From the NCBI GenBank assembly GCA_903813345.2, contig CAIIXF020000001.1, positions 3,164,001 to 3,224,000 of the forward strand: 60,000 nt of DNA. Direction: 5' to 3'. The DNA comes from Owenia fusiformis (Eukaryota; Annelida; Polychaeta; Sabellida; Oweniidae). A model generated the notes under the pieces. The model was not told the DNA's origin, did not search any database, and was given only the letters and a program-made list of their open reading frames with translations. Shown here piece after piece: positions 53,801 through 59,800 of this stretch; positions within the stretch are counted from its first letter, which is position 1, and each line of letters begins with the position of its first letter. The position numbers were made by a program, and so were the translations under genes.

Positions 53801-56800
53801 TACCCACATTTCAAATAATAATATTTATTACTTTGGTTTAAAATGAAAAACATAAGATTTTTGCGTAAAACTATTCACCAATGTACATCTTTCGACCAAA
53901 TATGAAGAAATCTGTCAAATAGTATTTGAGTTATCTTCCAAACGGACGGACTGATTGACGAACTGATGAACGGAGGGCTTCACTATATCCCTACCGAACT
54001 TCGTTCATTGGTATAAAAACCCAAGTGCCATGGAATGATCACTTGGTAGGGGTGCATTATAACTATGTATTCTCAGTTGTATACAACTATGAATTTTGTT
54101 CCAAAATGATTGTGTTCCGAGGGATAAATGTGCTATACTAGTACTCCAAAATATATTGCTCAGAAGTGAGTGAAAGATTATCATACTAAACTACTAATGC
54201 ATTATTGAAACTAGAATACAAGCCAATGGGCAATTTACATTAAATGACAAACCTGCTTTCTGTGTACATGTTAGACCTTTCCAGCCTGTCGCGCATTTGC
54301 ATGTATAACGTGTTGCTGTGGCTGTGCATGTTGCACCATTTTTGCATGGAGCGGATGCACATTTGCCAGTAGCTGCATTGCCGGTTGAACCACCAGCTAA
54401 AATAATGATATTTATATTGGTAATGATATATTGTTCATAGATATATGCACAACAATTTTGCAAGATTCATTAAATAATGGAAATATCACTTGATTTACTA
54501 AGCACATACTTCATCCATATAATAATAATTATTTCTAATGCCTATATCTTAGGAGGAAAACAAATAAGCAGTAAAAACAAGTGAACAAGTGAAGTGGTTT
54601 CTAGGATTAAAATATTATACATGCTACATTCTAACATTATTATACAGTATACTAGTACATCTTTTTGGAAAGTGTAATCAGCTAAAGGTTTTAAAGATGT
54701 AGCCCTTGCAAGTTTAGGGAGTTGGTCATTGTTAAAATAAAATGCTACATCTTATCTACAATGTATTAAGTGTCGGGAAATAGGAAAAGACAAAGCGCTC
54801 CGAGAACAAAAGAAGTGCCGGTAGGGTTTTCTAAAACAATAGAAAGAAAAGTATATATGGTATATCTTTTTCAAATTATATTGATACCATTCAAAAGATG
54901 AGCATTTAATTGACGATGTGATGTATAATATTTTCAGATTTTTTGATGACTGGCTTAAGAGAAACATGTGTTCAAAAACTTCACTTTATCGATACCAATC
55001 CTTTTGTGAAATCATGATGAATAATCATTCCAATGTAATAGTTATATTAAGGATTCCACAACTCTATTTCTTTTAGCAATTCGACCAAAAGGTCTCATTT
55101 TTCATGTCATTGAAAACATGATTAACCCCACAGAATTATTGCAGAATTCACTAGTTCCACTTACAGAATTTGTCATTTTGATTTGCAGAAAAATGTGATG
55201 AGTTGATTTGCTTATGAACGTGGTGGATAAGGACAATTGCGGATACCATGTACTTTTTCAAGGATAAAACCTTGATGCCATTTATTAAATAATCTCAAAA
55301 TAATAATAAATAATCTCAAGAAATATAGACCGAAGAGCAGGGGTAATATTGTCGAATACACCCCGCAGGGCTAGGCACAAATGTTTTCGAAAGCTTTTGT
55401 GCCTAGTCCTAAGGGGTGTATTCGAAGATACTACACTTGCTCTGAGGTCAACATTACGATTCGAACATGAAAACTCACCAATATGTTTCAAATATTAACA
55501 AGGCATTAACATGACAAAATGTCACCACCTAAAACAATTTGGTCAATTTAAAGCAAGTTGGAAAATACCTTTTGACCTTAAGAAGAACTTCTGAGAACAT
55601 GTAGATGATTTTGAAAAAAAAATTAGTCAATTTGAAGCAAGTTGAAAAAAGACCTTTTTGACCTTGAGAAGGTCATTGAAGGTCAAAGGTCAAATCTAAA
55701 GTCAGATTTGAACTTCTGAGAACTTGTAAAGTCAAATTTGAACTTCTGAAAAGATGTAGATGATTTTGAAAAAAAGATTTGGTCAATTTGAAGCAAGTTG
55801 AAAACAGACCTTTTTTGACCTTGAGAAGGTCATTAAAGGTCAAATGTCAAATCTAAAGTCAGATTTGAATTTCTGAGAACATGTAGATGATTTTGAAAAA
55901 AAAATTAGTCAATTTGAAGCAAGTTGAAAAAAGACCTTTTTTGACCTTGAGAAGGTCATTGAAGGTCAAATGTCAAATCTAAAGTCATATTTGAATTTCT
56001 GAGAACATGTAGATGATTTTTAAAAAAAAAATTAGTCAATTTGAAGCAAGATGAAAAAATACCTTTTTGACCTTTTTTGACATTGAGAAGGTCATTGAAG
56101 GTCAAATGTCAAATCTAAAGTCAGATTGAATTTCTGAGAACATGTAGATGATTTTGAAAAAAAATTTAGTCAATTTGAAGCAACTTGAAAAAAGACCTTT
56201 TTGACCTTTTTTGACTTTGAGAAGGTCATTGAAGGTCAAATGTCAAATCTTAAGTCAAATCTAAAGTCATATTTGAATTTCTGAGAACACGTAGATGATT
56301 TTGAAAAATATTTTTAGTCAATTTGAAGCAAGTTGAAAACAGACCTTTTTGACCTTTTTTGACCTTGAGAAGGTCATTGAAGGTCAAATGTCAAATCTTA
56401 AGTCAGATTTGAATTTCTGAGAACACGTAGATGATTTTGAAAAAAAATTTAGTCAATTTGAAGCAAGTTGAAAACAGACCTTTTTGACCTTGAGAAGGTC
56501 ATTGAAGGTCAAATGTCAAATCTAAAGTCAGATTTGAAGGTCAAATGTCAAATCTAAAGTCAGATTTGAATTTCTGAGAACATGTAGATGATTTTGAAAA
56601 AAAATTTAGTCAATGTGAAGCTGAAATGTCAAATCTAAAGTCAGATTTGAACTTCTGAGAACATGTAGATGATTTAGAAAAAAATTGAAGTCAGTCTAAA
56701 CAGTATTTGTTAAGTTATAGGAAGTTGTAAGAAATTGTTACAGATGCCGGACGCCAACCGCGGGACGCCAACCGCCGGACGCCAACCACCAACCGCCGGA

Positions 56801-59800
56801 CGCCGTCGCAAAAAAACGGAGACCATAACAATATGTCACCACTTTTGGTGGTGACATAAAAAACGGAGACCATAACAATATGTCACCACTTTTGGTGGTG
56901 ACATAATTATGGTCCGCCATTACTACGTTATGACATCACACATTGCACATATGATCAGGGTCAATGATCGGGAATATACCCCGGGTGAAATGTTGACTTT
57001 GTTTACTGTTTAAAGAAGGCATGAATACAGTCATGTTCGAATTAAGAACATATCATATAACTTACCCTTTGTCTCACATGTAGTTCCTGACCATCCAGTT
57101 CTGCAAGTGCATCTAAAGTTAGTCCCCACAGTTGCACATCTACCAAAGTTCTTACATGGATTTGGTATGCAGGGTTTTTTTACTAAAAAAATATGAAAAC
57201 TAATGAGAATCTTAACAATAGGAACGCGACACTGGCAATTAGTAACACTCTATTGCTAATCACACCTCAAGACTGATGTCACATTCGAATGAAAAAAAGG
57301 AAAATGCCACATGTTAGATTGGCTGTTGATTTTTAAATTAAGAAAATTGAGCTGGTAAGATCTTGTTTTTTATGTCTGAAACATATCTTATTTTCTGCAA
57401 CGTCATATATGAACACATCTATTGAAAATCCATTGAGGACCAAGCCTTGAATTGTGAAGGGTTAGGATCCAAAGAAAAGATATTTTATATAAAATTAAAA
57501 AATATTTATTTTACTGGATTCTGATGGTGTCCCATATGAATTAGACACAAATGGCCACGATAAGATTTTGTCTCAAATATTTAGATTTCTGCTGTTGAAA
57601 TATTATTGTATCAATAAAAAAGTAAAAACATAAATCAGTTGACACAACTAAAACGTATCAATGACTAATACATTAGTTTTATCATGATCTTTAACCCATA
57701 ACCCTTCACCCTATAATGAGAAATAATAACATTTTTGTCCAATATTTTATATTATTCATAGATGGAGATTCATTTGATATTTTGCTTGAGTATTGATATA
57801 GTCAAGGTTTGTTTTGTATTTTTTGTTTACCGCCAATGAAGGTGAGCAATACCTCTTGGGTATATCCTGAATATATAAGGCCGTAATTAACGTAATTAGC
57901 CTTGAAGATAGACCCAGAAACCCCTCCTCAAAGGAGACCTGTGTTCTGTTATATGCACTTATACATAGACGCACAAGTACACACTTCAGCCTTTTGTACA
58001 AGTAGTGGACCACTCAGTCAAACACCCTGAAGTACTTTAAGCAAACAAGCAAATTAAAACTTGCCTGAACTGGGGATCGAATCTGGGACCTATTGCGTAA
58101 GAGGTACCTGTGCTACTGCTGAGCTATACAGGTGGACTCAGTTAGAAAAATGACTTCATTTTTAATAGGTAAATTGTTTTTATTTGACTTCCATTTTGTA
58201 TTGGCTGATTTTCTAGTGCTATGGTTACTTTAACCATACAGAAATAGCTGCTGCTACAGCATCAAAAACACTCAAATAAGAAGATTATCAGTAGAGCAGT
58301 GAGTAAAACACTGTATTAACAAAGTACATGTACGGAAATGTATAGTCTACTTTGGAAACTGAGAGTCAACGTGCATTTGTTCTGAAGTGTTTATTAATAG
58401 ACCAGTTGCAAGTTGAAATGATAATATAATGATAAATACTATGAGATATCTTTTCCTGTATTGGACAGATAATATTTTCATTTATCAAAAATATTTTTCA
58501 ATTGTATAATTATCAAACTCAAAAAAAGATTTCATGAAAATTGATCCAATAAATCTAATGAATACTGAGATTTTTCCTACATTAACCACAATGTACCTTC
58601 ACATGTTTTTCCCATATGAGTGGATCTGCAGATGCATCTAAAGCCACCAGTTCTTAACTTTATACACCTCCCAGAGTTCTGGCATGGGTTTGGTTGACAT
58701 GCGTCTGTCGCTAAAAATATTCAATTGGGTTATAAAAACATGCTAATTTGGAACAAACATTATATAAAGAAATGATTATACATATTATCTTTTCTTGAAA
58801 AATGTTTGCTCCAAATTATTATGTTCTTATAAAGGTATTAAACACATCCTCCGATCACAGGGCTTCAAAATCCAGAATATATTATTTCTTTTTACCCCCT
58901 GCGATAAGCAGTTAGCATTTCCCCGATTAAGAACTCGCGATCTGATTGGCTGTCGCAACACTGCGACAGAAATCATGTGTAAGTCATTGCGCATAATTAG
59001 ATCACGTGATTCAGTTAAATCGGGCGCTTCCAAATTGGTTATAGCAGGGGGAAGAAGGAGGTACGGATTCTGGACACCTGCGTAGGAGGATGTATTAAAC
59101 AGGGAACTTATGAAATGTCTTTATGATGTCGAAAATTGGGCATGAGAACCAGGTACTAACTTTAATAACATTGATAATAAAAAGATAAAAGGTATGAATG
59201 AACATATTTACTTCAAGAGATTTAAATTTAAAACTACAAACGTTCAGAAATTATTTGAGAATAATGTATAAAATATGAATTGTCTTTTATATCATATACT
59301 AGCTAAAATTAAATATTAGCTAAAAGAAACTCCACTACTTACATTCTGCAGCTTGAACAGCTTCACATCTGGTTTTCTCTCCATCATATTTACCAGACCG
59401 ACAGGTACGTGTAGCTGAGCCAATTAAATTGAAACCATTTTCACAGCCAAATGTTACGCTTGATCCTTCCAACCCTGTCCCTTCTTGGATGATCATGCCA
59501 TTCTTTGGAACAGGCAAAGCCTCGCATTTGGAAACGGCTATAGCAACATTACAAGATATATCCTCACAAGTGTGTTTTAAGTTAGATAAACAATTCATCT
59601 TGGGTCTTAGGAGAAAATAATGGCCTTGGTTATTTTTCCAAATACCAAACACTCATTGATTATCTCTAATGTAAAACCAAACCTTGAACTGAGTTACAAG
59701 TCTTTGATTTTGATTTCAAAGATGATACATAATTACATTTCCATATGACTGTATGATGTACATGTTTTTGTGATACAATAACTGAAACTCACTTTAAGCA

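Noticed and set aside
58064-58136. A functional tRNA gene
   Set aside because: Only the promoter boxes and an anticodon-like loop are tRNA-like. The acceptor stem does not pair.
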